DNA from: Haberlea rhodopensis
Lineage: Eukaryota > Streptophyta > Magnoliopsida > Lamiales > Gesneriaceae
Assembly (NCBI GenBank): GCA_907163345.1
Contig: CAJQUN010000036.1
Span: forward strand, 496,001-560,000
Direction of reading: 5' to 3'
DNA: 64,000 nucleotides
Shown here: piece after piece, positions 40,681-52,262 of the stretch
Layout: the number at the start of each line of letters is the position of its first letter
Position numbering within the stretch: position 1 is the stretch's first letter
Translations under genes and position numbers: made by a program
The notes under the pieces: generated by a model
Databases searched by the model: none
The model's input: the letters and a program-made list of their open reading frames with translations, nothing else
What the model was told of the DNA's origin: nothing

Positions 40681-42208
40681 TGTTGGGATATGCCCTAAGA
40701 CAAATCATTAGATGATTGTTTTGACATACAATGTTTATGGTTTCTTGAATGGCAATTCATTATTATATATTATTCTTTTAACTGTGCAATGTGAATTAAT
40801 ATATATGTTAATGTCCTTAGAATAATATTGTATTATTCTTAAAGATGTCCCTAGTCAAGTATTATCATGAATATGGATAATGATAAAACGTAGAGACTAG
40901 TATGTGTTGATTGATGAACTGTTCATTGATATGAGATATCAAATCAACACATGGGTACATGTTAGAGAACGATGTACTGGGCAGACCCACCATGAGAATG
41001 CAACATGGATAGTTATATGATTGTCATATGCAATTCTCATAGTGATAATAATGTATGTAATCCTTACGACTTGTGATCATCAGAGATCCCAACATAAGGA
41101 GTTATGTATCTTGATATTGTCAAACGTTACCCGTAACAGGGTAAACTATAAAGGCGACTATTGGATACACTACGAATTATGTAGAGGGATGTTGACTGAT
41201 CGAGATAGGATTTGTCCCTCCTATATAACATGAGATGTGTTTGGCCCTTGATCAAGTGAGAACTAAAGTGCATGGCCATGCTCGAATGAGTCGATATGAG
41301 ATATCGAGCTTATTCGTTTATTCTAGTTCTACTTGGGGATCAAGAAATAGAGATTGAATATACGAGTATGGCTATTCCATGACTCGTGTTCAATCTAAAC
41401 ACAAAGGACAAAGGGATTAAGTTACATGGTTAAAATTATCACAATGTCTAAAGGTTATGTCGAGTCATTGACATTCTTGTAATTTGGGTAGCCTCGATGT
41501 GTTGCTAGACACCGCTCTTAGCTTGTAACGTAAAATAAGATTTTATGTCACTGCCAACATTACAAGATCCTATCAGGTCGCACAAAAGATTAAATCGATA
41601 AGGGAAATTAAATTCATTGGATGAATTAATTAATTAAGAAGAGTCTTAATTAAGTGATTAAAAGGTTTTAATTAAATCATGGGTTTGGGCCCATAAGACT
41701 TTAAGAAAGTCTTGAACCTTAATTAAAAGCCTTATAATATAAATACAAGGTTTTGATTAATTGTTAATCATACTTTTCATATCATACCTTGATATCAAAA
41801 TAACCTAGCCACCTTAAACCCAAAAGCTCTCGGCCGCCTATTCCTTGAAGCTCACGGCCGCCGCCTTCTACCTCACGGCCGCCGTCGTTGCTTCTTGGTG
41901 GAGTTAGGTTGCCGTTAATCGGTTTTGAACCGAGAGTTTGGTTTTGGTTCAAGAATAAGTCTAGCAACTTGTTCTTGAACGTCGCTTATTCGTTTAATCG
42001 TGTGGATACCGTTGAGGCAAGACCTTGGAGGTGTTGCTCGTGACTCGGGATCGTTGGACGTAGTGCACCGTGGAATCTGCTCAAACACGCTACAAGGGTG
42101 AGACTTTTGTATTCCTTTATCCGATATGAATCCCTATGTATAGATCCATTGTTCTAGTAATCCAAATTTTTTATTCCGCTGCGTTGTTTGCTCTAAGGAT
42201 TACTTACA
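40681..42208 (+). repeat. 5' LTR of the Angela-like element
   Basis: 1528 bp. Close to the 3' LTR, differing by a handful of substitutions and small indels, including an 8-bp block (gtgttgat near 40904) missing from the other copy. The small minus-strand open frame in each LTR is not a gene. Confidence 0.95.
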
Positions 42209-42209
42209 G

Positions 42210-42221
42210 TGGTATCAGAGC
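42210..42221 (+). other. Primer-binding site of the Angela-like element
   Basis: TGGTATCAGAGC, one base after the LTR, for initiator methionine tRNA. Confidence 0.93.
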
Positions 42222-44085
42222 CGTGTACAAGGCTCATATCGGATTTATGTGATTAAATAGTTTAATCATATTAGAATTAATATTGCATGCTATTTAAAAC
42301 TGTATGAACATATATGATATGTTAATATTTAGTTTGTGAAAATCATCGTAAAATTGTATTTGATATAATTGGCGAATAATCAAATTTATTGGGCAATATT
42401 TTCGGCCATCACCATCACAAATGACACCACGGCTAGCCACATGAGGGCTAGGGTTTTCGAACCCTTGGCTCGAGATGGCTTAGTCGTTGTGGCTAATAAT
42501 TGTGCATGGAAGTGTCGAAAATTGATTAGGGTTTAGAACCCATTGGCTCGTGACGGCTATCTCATAACGGCTAGGGTTTCGAACCCTAGTAGCCGTGCAT
42601 GGGCTCGGCCATCGTCGCCTCTTATGCTAAGGTTTTGAGACGTGGATGAGTTTTGAACTCTTTGGCTCGATAATGGTTCACGCATGCATGGATTAGTAGC
42701 TTTACCACATGAGAGCAAGGTTTTTCGAACCCTTAGCTCGAGATGGTTGAGCCAACCCCGTGCATGGCCTGACCGTGACTCGTGGCTAACAAATTCCGGC
42801 ATTTCGAACTAGATGGCTCAATGAAAACCCAAGGTGGTGCGTGGCGGCTAGGGTTTGGAACCCTAGCGCCGCCGCCGCTCGAGCTTGGCTCGGCCATGGG
42901 CTAGGGTTTCGAACCCTAGGCCCATTATTGGTCCAGCCGTGTGCTTTTGTGGTTCGAACCATGGTGGTTCGTGTCTTAGTCGCTTAAGTTCGTGGCATGT
43001 GATGTCCCGAGCGTACGATAAATTTTCAAAAAAAATTATTTTACAGTTTTAATTAGAATTAAATTTAAAATGTTTAGAATTTAATTAATTAAATGTTAAT
43101 GCATGCTTTATGTGTTGTTTGAGCATGGTGCGTGGTTATAGCCCTTTGACCTATTAGATAGGATTTGTGGATGTTTGTAATATATAATACGACCTGCGTG
43201 TCGTGCCTTCTCTATTTCATTCTAAATGTAATCCCTCCCCTATGTTCCCCTCGAATGTGAATCGAGAAATTCTATATCTTGTAAATAGTGTAGTTTATTT
43301 TATTGATGGTGATCAATGAAGATGGAGCATCGTGCCGGGATGAGGAGGCCATTCACAAATTGGAGCCAAATGAAGGTGCTTGTGAAGTTACCTTAGGTTG
43401 ACTCTTAGGATTTTCTCATTGGCTTGAGAGAATCGTTAGTAGGGGCTATAACCATGTCACGTTTAATTATGTATGTTGATGCATGATTTATCTTATGTTT
43501 TAGATTGATAATTGTATTACACATATATGTAGATATGTATACAACTATATGTAGTGGACATATTTTAAATTATCAAACTAATCATGAGATCAATAAATCC
43601 CTCTTAAATATTAAGTTTTAGATGCCTTCCAAAATTAAAAGTACTCGTCAATAACTTCGATTGTACATGTGTGGGTTTGCCAAAGCAAAGCACCGTGGCA
43701 ATCTTAGTAAGGCGCGAAAGGATAAAAGTGATATCCGTTATACTTTAAATTGGGTACGACTTAACTAAGTTATCTCAATAGGATTGGGAACTTAGAGGCA
43801 TGAGTTGGATTATATTTCATTTGATGAATTGAACAAAGTGTTGTTCGTCCAACTATCCAAGAATTACATGTGATGTAATTGACAAAGTGTTGTCTACCTA
43901 AATAACCGAGTCTTGGGCGATTAGCCAAAGCTAACTCAAGATTAGGTGAAATATGGATCTTGGCCCACTAAAGGTTTTGAGGGTTGATAATTTTTAAACA
44001 AAATAGTGGGAGCATCATTTAATGTAAGACCATGTTAAATGATTAAATCATAAACTTATTTTGCATATTTATATTGTAGATATCC
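42222..44085 (+). other. Long leader of the Angela-like element
   Basis: About 1.9 kb of noncoding sequence between the primer-binding site and gag. 42400-43010 is a GC-richer stretch repeating words such as ggctagggttt(c)gaaccct and ctcgagatggct, a diffuse repeat. No gene. Confidence 0.7.
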
Positions 44086-44982
44086 ATGGCAACTAACAAC
44101 GTATCAAACACATTATCACTGTGATCGGTCCTTGAGAAGGACAAACTAAATGGGACAAATTTCCTAGACTAGCATAGGAACTTGAGGATAGTCCTCAAAC
44201 AAGAAAAGAAACAATATGTCCTAGAGGAACCCTTGCTCGCTAAGGAACCTCCGCTAACAGCTACAAGAGCTGATAAAGATGCTTACAAGAAGCATCAAAG
44301 TGACGCACTTGATGTTGGGTGCCTTATGCTTGCCACCATGAACTCTGAGCTTCAGAAGCAACATGAGGAAATGGAGGCGTTCGATATGATCGAACACTTA
44401 AAGCAATTGTACCAACAGCAAGCAAGACAAGAGAGGTATGACGTCTCTAAGGCGTTATTTCAGTGCAGGATGGCAGAGGGAAGCCTAGTTGGAACTCATG
44501 TGCTCAAGATGATTGGGTACATTGAGAATCTAGACAAGCTGGGTTTTCCATTGGACCAAGAGTTGGCCACCGATGTGATCTTGCAATCGTTGCCTGAGAG
44601 CTTCAGTCAATTCGTAGTAAATTACAATATGACTGACATGGAAAAGACTCTACCACAATTGCTTGGTATGTTGAGAACATATGAAGCAAATACAAAGAAG
44701 ACTATGGCCACAAATGTTCTTATTGTGAATAAGGGCAAAGGAAGGGCCAAAGCTAAAGGCAACAAGAAAGCAAAGAAGGTCTTTGTTAAATCTAAGCCAA
44801 AGTCTTCTGCACTAAAGCCAAAAGGGGGGATAGCGAAGGAAGGGAACTGTTTCCATTGCGGTGAGACCGGCCATTGGAAAAGAAACTGCAAAGTATATCT
44901 GGAGGATCTAAAGAAAGGAAGTGTGACTTCCACTTCAGGTATTTTTGTTATAGAAGTCAATTTATCTACTTCTTCATCATGA
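44086..44982 (+). pseudogene. gag of the Angela-like element, with nonsense codons
   Basis: The probable start is ATG 44086 (MATNN...), but TGA at 44122-44124 and TAG at 44170-44172 stop it. After them the frame is open through a copia Gag domain (UBN2-like) and one CCHC knuckle (CFHCGETGHWKRNC, about 44850-44890). TGA at 44980-44982 sits just before the protease motif VLDTGCGSH. The contexts suggest an arginine CGA turned to TGA and tryptophan TGG codons turned to stops, all C-to-T or G-to-A changes. Confidence 0.88.
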
Positions 44983-47900
44983 GTATTAGATACTGGATGT
45001 GGATCTCACATTTGTGTAAATGTGCAGGACCTCAAAAAGAGTAGATTATTGGCGAAAGGCGAAGTTGATCTCCGAGTTGGAAATGGAGCAAGAGTTGCTG
45101 CATTAGCTATAGGAGATTATAGTTTAGCTTTACCTTCTGGTTTATCGTTGATTTTAAAAGACTGTTATTTTGTGCCATCTATTACTAAAAACATAATTTC
45201 TATTTCTTGTTTAGACAAGTATGGTTTTTCATTTATAATAAAGGACAACTGTTGTTCTATTTATTTAAATGATATGTTTTATGCTAGTGCACAAATGGTG
45301 AATGGTCTTTATTTATTAAATCTTGATATGCCTATCTATAACATAAATACTAAAAGGATTAAAAATAATGATTGTAATCCGACTTATCTCTGGCACTGTC
45401 GCTTGGGCCACATAAACGAGAACCGCATATCTAAAATTCATAAGGATGGAGTATTAGATTCATTTGATTTTGAATCATATGAAACGTGCGAATCTTGTTT
45501 AATGGGCAAGATGACTAAAGCCCCTTTCAAGGGACATGTTGAAAGGGCAAATGTTTTATTGGGACTAATACATAGTGATGTATGTGGACCAATAAGTACA
45601 CAAGCTAGAGGTGGTTTTCAATACTTCGTTACATTTACTGATGACCTCAGTAGATATGGGTATGTGTACCTAATGAAGCATAAGCATGAAACCTTTGAAA
45701 GTTCAAAGATTTCAAGAATGAAGTACAAAACCAACTTGGCAAAAGTATCAAAATCCTTCGATCAGATCGAGGAGGTGAATACTTAAGCCAAGAGTTTCAT
45801 GACTATCTAAAGGAATGTGGGATAGTCCCACAACTCACTCCTCCGTATACTCCACAATGGAATGGTGTATCCGAGAGGAGAAATCGAACCTTGTTAGACA
45901 TGGTTAGATCAATGATGAGTCATGCAGATCTTCCGATATCGTTTTGGGGACACGCTCTAGAAACAACAATTTTCTTACTGAACCGTGTTCCATCTAAATC
46001 AGTGGAAAAGACACCATATGAGATATGGATTGGGAAGCGTCCTAGTATGTCTTTTATGAAGATTTGGGGTTTTGAGGCTTTCGTTAGACGTCACGCCACT
46101 AACAAACTTGGACCCAAATCTGATAAGTGTTTATTTGTGAGGTATCCTAAGGAAACGAAAGGATACTATTTCTATTATCCCACCGAGAACAAAGTAGTTG
46201 TTGCTCGGACTGGTGTATTTCTTGAAAGAGAATTTATTTCTAGAAAAACCAGTGGGAGAAAAATAGAACTTAGTGAAGTTCAACCACAAGAAAACACTGA
46301 ATCTGAGATTGAGATGGAAACAGAGCAGGCACCGCAAGCTGTTGTGGAAGAAGTACCTGCTCAAGAGACACAAGCCCAGCGTAGGTCTGTAAGAGAACAC
46401 CGGGAGCCACAGCGATATGGATTTCTTGTGACTCAACAAGGTGACTTACTACTTATTGATGAGGATGAGCCGTCATCTTATCAACAAGCTATAATGGGCA
46501 CTGATTCTGAGAAATGGCAAGAGGCCATGAAATCTGAGATGGAATCCATGTATGCAAACCAAGTATGGACTTTGGTTGATCCACCTGAAGGGGTACGACC
46601 CATAGGGTGCAAATGGATTTTCAAGAAAAAGACTGATATGGATGGTAACGTACAAACCTATAAAGGTCGGCTGGTTGCAAAAGGATTCAAACAAATTCAT
46701 GGTATTGACTATGATGAAACCTTTTCACCAGTGGCCATGGTTAAATCCATAAGGATCTTACTTGTAATAGCTGCATTTCATGATTATGAAATCTGGCAGA
46801 TGGATGTCAAAACAGCTTTCCTTAAAGGAAATCTGCTCGAGGATGTGTACATGACACAACCCGAGGGTTTTGTCGATCCAAAGGATGCTGGAAAGATATG
46901 CAAGCTACAACGATCCATTTATGGATTGAAGCAAGCTTCTCGAAGTTGGAATCTTCGATTTGATGATGCAATCAAAGAGTTTGGTTTTATCAAAAACGAA
47001 GATGAACCTTGTGTCTACAAGAAGGTCAGTGGGAGCGTAATCATTTTCCTAGTGTTTTATGTAGATGACATACTTCTCATTGGGAATGATATCCCTGCCT
47101 TACAATCTGTAAAGATTTGGCTAGGGAACTGCTTTTCGATGAAAGACTTAGGAGAAGCCACCTATGTATTATGAATCAAGATCTATAGAGATAGATCGAG
47201 AAGGCTTCTTGGCCTAAGTCAAAGTACATACATAGACAAAGTGCTTAAAAGGTTTAGCATGCAAGAATCAAAGAAAGGATTCGTGCCTATGACGCATGGC
47301 ATTTATCTCTCGAAGGAACAGTGTCCTTCAACACCAGATGAGAGACAACGCATGATTAAGATTCCATATGCGTTAGCTATTGGATCTATCATGGATGCCA
47401 TGATATGTACTCATCCCGATGTATCGTATGCTTTGAGCATGACGAGCAGATATCAAGCTGATCCATGTGAAGGTCGCTGGATTGCTGTCAAGAATATCCT
47501 GAAGTACTTGAGAAGAACTAAGGATACATTCTTGATTTATGGAGGTAAGGAAGAGCTCAATGTAATGGGTTACACTGATGCAAGCTTCCAAACTGACAAA
47601 GATGATTTTCGATCGCAATCTGGATATGTGTATTGCCTAAATGGAGGTGCTGTGAGCTGGAAGAGTTCAAAGCAAGAAACAGTAGCCGATTCTACAACGG
47701 AAGCTGAGTATATTGCTGCCTCGGATGCAGCAAAGGAAGCGGTTTGGATGAGGAAGTTCATTTCTGAACTTGGAGTGGTGCCTAGCATTAAAGATCCGAT
47801 AGAACTCTATTGTGACAACAATGGAGCGATCGCATTGGCTAAGGAACCAAGATCTCACCAAAGATCCAAGCACATACTTAGGCGTTTCCATTTCATTCGA

Positions 47901-48047
47901 GAAATCGTTGAAAGGGGAGATGTTAAAATATGCAAAGTACCAACAGATGATAATGTATCTGACCCATTGACGAAGCCACTGTCACAGCAGAAGCATGATC
48001 GTCATACTAGATCTCTAGGCATTAGGTATATGTCTGAGTGGTCTTAG
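44983..48047 (+). pseudogene. pol of the Angela-like element (PR-INT-RT-RH), broken
   Basis: Protease VLDTGCGSHIC is at 44983-45015. The integrase zinc-binding region (HCRLGHINENRI, CESCLMGK) is at 45390-45510, followed by SDVCGPI. A frame change around 45700-45770 splits integrase before GGEYLSQEF and WNGVSERRNRT. RT is at about 46460-47170, with QMDVKTAFLKG and FYVDDILLIG (the catalytic pair is present). TGA at 47172-47174 replaces one residue (probably Gly) of a continuing frame. RNase H at 47241-48047 has GYTDASF, SGYVYCLNGGAVSWKS and DNNGAIALA. One frameshift and one internal stop, so not functional as read. Confidence 0.9.
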
Positions 48048-48062
48048 TGCAAGTGGGAGATT

Positions 48063-49580
48063 TGTTGGGATATGCCCTAAGACAAATCATTAGATGATTG
48101 TTTTGACATACAATGTTTATGATTTCTTGAATGGCAATTCATTATTATATATTATTCTTTTAACTGTGCAATGTGAATTAATATATATGTTAATGTCCTT
48201 AGAATAATATTGTATTATCCTTAAAGATGTCCCTAGTCAAGTATTATCATGAATAGGGATAATGATAAAACGTAGAGACTAGTATTGATGAACTGTTCAT
48301 TGATATGCGATATCAAATCAACACATGGGTACATGTTAGAGAACGATGTACTGGACAGACCCACCATGAGAATGCAACATGGATAGTTATATGATTGTCA
48401 TATGCAATTCTCATAGTGATAATAATGTATGTAATCCTTACGACTTGTGATCATCAGAGATCCCAACATAAGGAGTTATGTATCTTGATATTGTCAAACG
48501 TTACCCGTAACAGGGTAAACTATAAAGGCGACTATTGAATACACTACGAATTATGTAGAGGGATGTTGACTGATCGAGATAGGATTTGTCCCTCCTATAT
48601 AACAGGAGATGTGCTTGGCCCTTGATCAAGTGAGAACTAAAATGCATGGCCATGCTCGAATGAGTCGATATGAGATATCGAGCTTATTCGTTTATTCTAG
48701 TTCTAGTTGGGGATCAAGAAATAGATATTGAATATACGAGTATGACTATTCCATGACTCGTGTTCAATCTAAACACAAAGGACAAAGGGATTAAGTTACA
48801 TGGTTAAAATTATCACAAAGTCTAAAGGTTATGTCGAGTCATTGACATTCTTGTAATTTGGGTAGCCTCGATGTGTTGCTAGACACCGCTCTTAGCTTGT
48901 AACGTAAAATAAGATTTTATGTCACTGCCAACATTACAAGATCCTATCGGGTCGCACAAAAGATTAAATCGATAAGGGAAATTAAATTCATTGGATGAAT
49001 TAATTAATTAAGAAGAGTCTTAATTAAGTGATTAAAAGGTTTTAATTAAATCATGGGTTTGGGCCCATAAGACTTTAAGAAAGTCTTGAACCTTAGTTAA
49101 AAGCCTTATAATATAAATACATGGTTTTGATTAATTGTTAATCATACTTTTCATATCATACCTTGATATCAAAATAACCTAGCCACCTTAAACCCAAAAG
49201 CTCTCGGCCGCCTATTCCTTGAAGCTCACGGCCGCCGCCTTCTACCTCACGGCCGCCGTCGTTGCTTCTTGGTGGAGTTAGGTTGCCGTTAATCGGTTTT
49301 GAACCGAGAGTTTGGTTTTGGTTCAAGAATAAGTCTAGCAACTTGTTCTTGAACGTCCCTTATTCGTTTAATCGTGTGGATACCGTTGATGCAAGACCTT
49401 GGAGGTGTTGCTCGTGACTCGGGATCGTTGGACGTAGTGCACCGTGGAATCTGCTCAAACACGCTACAAGGGTGAGACTTTTGTATTCCTTTATCCGATA
49501 TGAATCCCTATATAGATCCATTGTTCTAGTAATCCAAATTTTTTATTCCGCTGCGTTGTTTGCTCTAAGGATTACTTACA
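48063..49580 (+). repeat. 3' LTR of the Angela-like element
   Basis: 1518 bp with the same ends as the 5' LTR. It is followed by tattc and then by the resumed integrase frame of E1. Confidence 0.95.
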
Positions 49581-50084
49581 TATTCTTAAAAATTTCACCT
49601 TTTAAAGGTGTAGTACGGTTTGGTAAGCATGGAAAATTATCTCCACGGTATGTTGGTCCGTATGAGGTATTGCAACGTATTGGTACGTTGGCATAACGAT
49701 TGGCACTACCACCGGCCTTGAGTAGTATTCATGATGTCTTTCATATTTCACTGTTGAGGAAGTATGAACCAGATCCGAGTCATGTATTACAGTTACCTGA
49801 TGTACAGTTGGATACAGATGTGTCGTATGAGGAACGACCGGTTAGGATCTTGGATCGAGCTGAACGCAGGTTGCGGAATAAAGTGATTCCTATGGTAGGT
49901 ACAGTGGGACAAACGGGGTGTCGAAGAGGCAACATGGGAGACGGAGCAGCATATGATGCAACGGTATCCGGATTTGTTTTCTGGTATGTTGATATGCTAT
50001 TTATCTTATGTTGTATATCTCATATACATGTATTATGTTTGTCTATGCAATTTCGAGGACGAAATTCATTGAGTGGGGGAGAAT

Positions 50085-52020
50085 TGTAATGCCTCGATTT
50101 GTTTTATACACGTGTGATATGATTCTGGTGTATTTATATCACTTGGCAGTATGATAATGGGGGTTCGGGTGGAACCAAGTACATGTATGGAATGATATAT
50201 GGTAAAGAATGAAACATGGTGGTGTATAATATTTGAAGAGTAACATATCAAGTAACATGAACTAGTAGGCCTTTGATTATGCATGTGAATTTCATTGAAA
50301 TTGGAGTTGCATTTGAATTTGAATTTCATTTCATGTACATGTTATTTCACATGTCATTAACTTCAAGTGATTTAGGGAGCTAATGACCATGTATCAAAGT
50401 GACTTAGCATGATGATTAAGTGAAGTACTTTTTATTAAGGGATACCAAGTGAAATCACATACTTCACCTAAACACACCTACTAAAATCCTACACAAGCTC
50501 CTCTCCATCTCTTTCAAGTTCTTGATAGTTTGAGCTTGAATTCAAATGTGAATTGAGCTAGGAAGTTGTGTGAAGTGATTTCTTAATATCTTGGTAAGGA
50601 TTTCATGGTTTTACACTTGAATTATGTAATTGGTGTTGAATTATGTGAAGGGGAATATCAATTATTTATGCTTAGAATCATAACTTGTTTCTTTGCCAAG
50701 AATTGGATTCTAGGATGTTAGGAACATGTTTATATGATACTAGGGAGTGCATGAATCATGGTTACATGTGAAATTCTGGGTAGGAGAAGAAGTACCATGA
50801 AGATAAGCTCAAAATCGCCATTGTCTCGATTTTTCTGATCGTGCAGATCGATCGGCAATGTGGTCTCGATCGATCGCCGCGAACAGTAAAGTTTTAAGGC
50901 GGTTTGAGCATGAGGCGATCGATCAGTGATTTTGAGGCGATCGATCGGTACATGTGGCGATCGATCGGTGATTTTGTTCGATCGATCGGTAGTGAACAGT
51001 TCGGCGATCGATTGAGAATCCGGAGCGATCGATCGGTGATGGCAGAATGTTGAAAAATGTTATATTTTTGTAGAATTCGATTTTAATGCCTATGATAACA
51101 TGATATATTGTTGGCATTGTTGTAGCATCATCTCAGGGGACGGGACAACGAGGCACTTAGCCAGTGACGCCTAATTTATCTCGTTTGTGTCGCAGTACAA
51201 GTACATGTTGACGTACGGAGTATAGATATTGTGTGATGATGTTATAAGATTGATATCATATGAATTGTGTTATGTTAGTATCATATGATTGGTAGTATCA
51301 TATGCCTGTACATTCATGGATATCATATGTATGTGAGATATACGCCTGGTTTGGGTATATGCTCGGTTATGTATTTGAGATATACGCCTGGTATTGGGTA
51401 TATGCTCGGTTATGTTACATAGAGATATACGCCTGGTTTGGGTATATGCTCGGTTATGCTATATAGAGATATACGCCGGTTTTTGGGTATATGCTCTGGC
51501 TATTATCATTTGAGGACGGTACTATGATATGTGCTGCTAATATGAAGATGTGAGGTGGTTCCACTGACATATTGAGCTGAATAGGCATATCATATTGGTC
51601 TCGTGATAATAGGGAAATTTTTGAGACATGTCATGACATGGTGCATTTGTTGATGCATGATACAGAACATTCACATTAGATGATTTATTGTGCTTTATCA
51701 TTGATATTGTTATTGTGTTTTGATATCGCACTGAAATATTTATTCTCTATACTCACGTTGTGTGAATGTTTCTGTAGGGACTCATAGACGTGGGAGGACG
51801 GGATGTGAGTCATTTTCCGCTGCGAACTGAACCACTGCCTATGAGTTATCTTGTAGTAGGTTGTTGTTTGTACATATGATGTGTAGTTGAGAGGTTTTTA
51901 TAAACCCTGTAACAACTTAACTAGTAAGATACTCTTAATCAGTGCATGTTATTACTTAATTCAGACTCACATATGTATGGTAACATGATACATAATGGAT
52001 TAAGTAACGAGGACCCCACA
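50085..52020 (+). repeat. 3' LTR of E1
   Basis: 1936 bp. Palindrome array at 50845-51035 with a few decayed sites (agatcgatcg, cgatcgattg, cgatcgatca); four minisatellite units. Ends GACCCCACA followed by gatga. Confidence 0.95.
50845..51035. repeat. Palindrome array, E1 3' LTR
   Basis: Same eight-site plan as the 5' LTR, with several single-base changes since insertion and a small deletion near 50990. Confidence 0.93.
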
Positions 52021-52262
52021 GATGATGACAAAACCTAGCTTCTATATCTCTTTATTCAGTCTTTTAAGAACTCTGAAGCGTATACTTGCGTATCAATTAC
52101 TTCTTCTTGTTCAAAAATAAGTGAACACAGTTGAGTTGAAGTTCGGATTGATTAAGCCATTTAGTTCAAAATAAATGAACAAGGACATAACTAAGAACTA
52201 TGGTTTTTATTTATTGAACAAAAAATCTGATATACAAATACAGACAAGTCTGACTTATATAG

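Larger units (their letters stand above)
40676..49585 (+). mobile_element. Angela-like Ty1/copia element with TATTC duplication
   Basis: LTRs at 40681-42208 and 48063-49580 (TGTTGGGATATGCCC...GGATTACTTACA) are flanked by tattc at 40676-40680 and 49581-49585. The primer-binding site TGGTATCAGAGC is at 42210-42221 and the purine tract aagtgggagatt is at 48051-48062. The domain order gag, protease, integrase, RT, RNase H proves copia. The gag style and long LTRs fit the Angela/Tork group. It is the youngest layer of this nest, being inside E1. Confidence 0.95.
36601..49990 (+). pseudogene. gag-pol of chromovirus E1, frameshifted and interrupted
   Basis: Gag starts at ATG 36601; a retrotransposon Gag domain is followed by two CCHC knuckles (CFKCGGPHLKRDC near 37440, CFRCGRPGHVIRDC near 37501). 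Protease is at about 37750 (LLIDTGASHSF) with LGIDVLSKY near 37975. A lost A near 38364 shifts frame just before RT. RT at 38370-39155 carries FINDILIYS at about 38770, with Asn where the family has the first Asp of the catalytic pair. A second lost A near 39144 shifts into RNase H (39152 on). Integrase follows with a stop at 40022 and a small frame-shifting deletion near 40075; SDRDPRF and HPQTDGQTER are readable. The Angela-like insertion splits it at GDRVF|LKISPF. The tail (49586-49990) has a stop at about 49694 and a further frameshift near 49890. It cannot make a working polyprotein. Confidence 0.92.
34424..52025 (+). mobile_element. Chromovirus E1 (Tekay/Del-like gypsy), GATGA duplication, hosting an Angela-like copia
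   Basis: LTRs are at 34429-36416 and 50085-52020 (TGTAATGCCTCG...GAGGACCCCACA). The flanking gatga at 34424-34428 and 52021-52025 is a perfect duplication. The primer-binding site is at 36421-36432 and the purine tract (gagtgggggagaatt) directly precedes 50085. Gag-pol begins at 36601, is cut at 40680 inside integrase by the Angela-like element, and resumes at 49586 to about 49990 with the C-terminal domain typical of Tekay-type chromoviruses. With the copia removed the element is about 8.7 kb. It entered the SIRE-like element about 19 bp internal to the LTR, at its purine tract. Confidence 0.95.

Noticed and set aside
41782..41967. 61-residue minus-strand frame in the Angela-like LTR, also at 49156-49341
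   Set aside because: Found in both LTRs because the LTRs are copies; antisense to the element and without family likeness.
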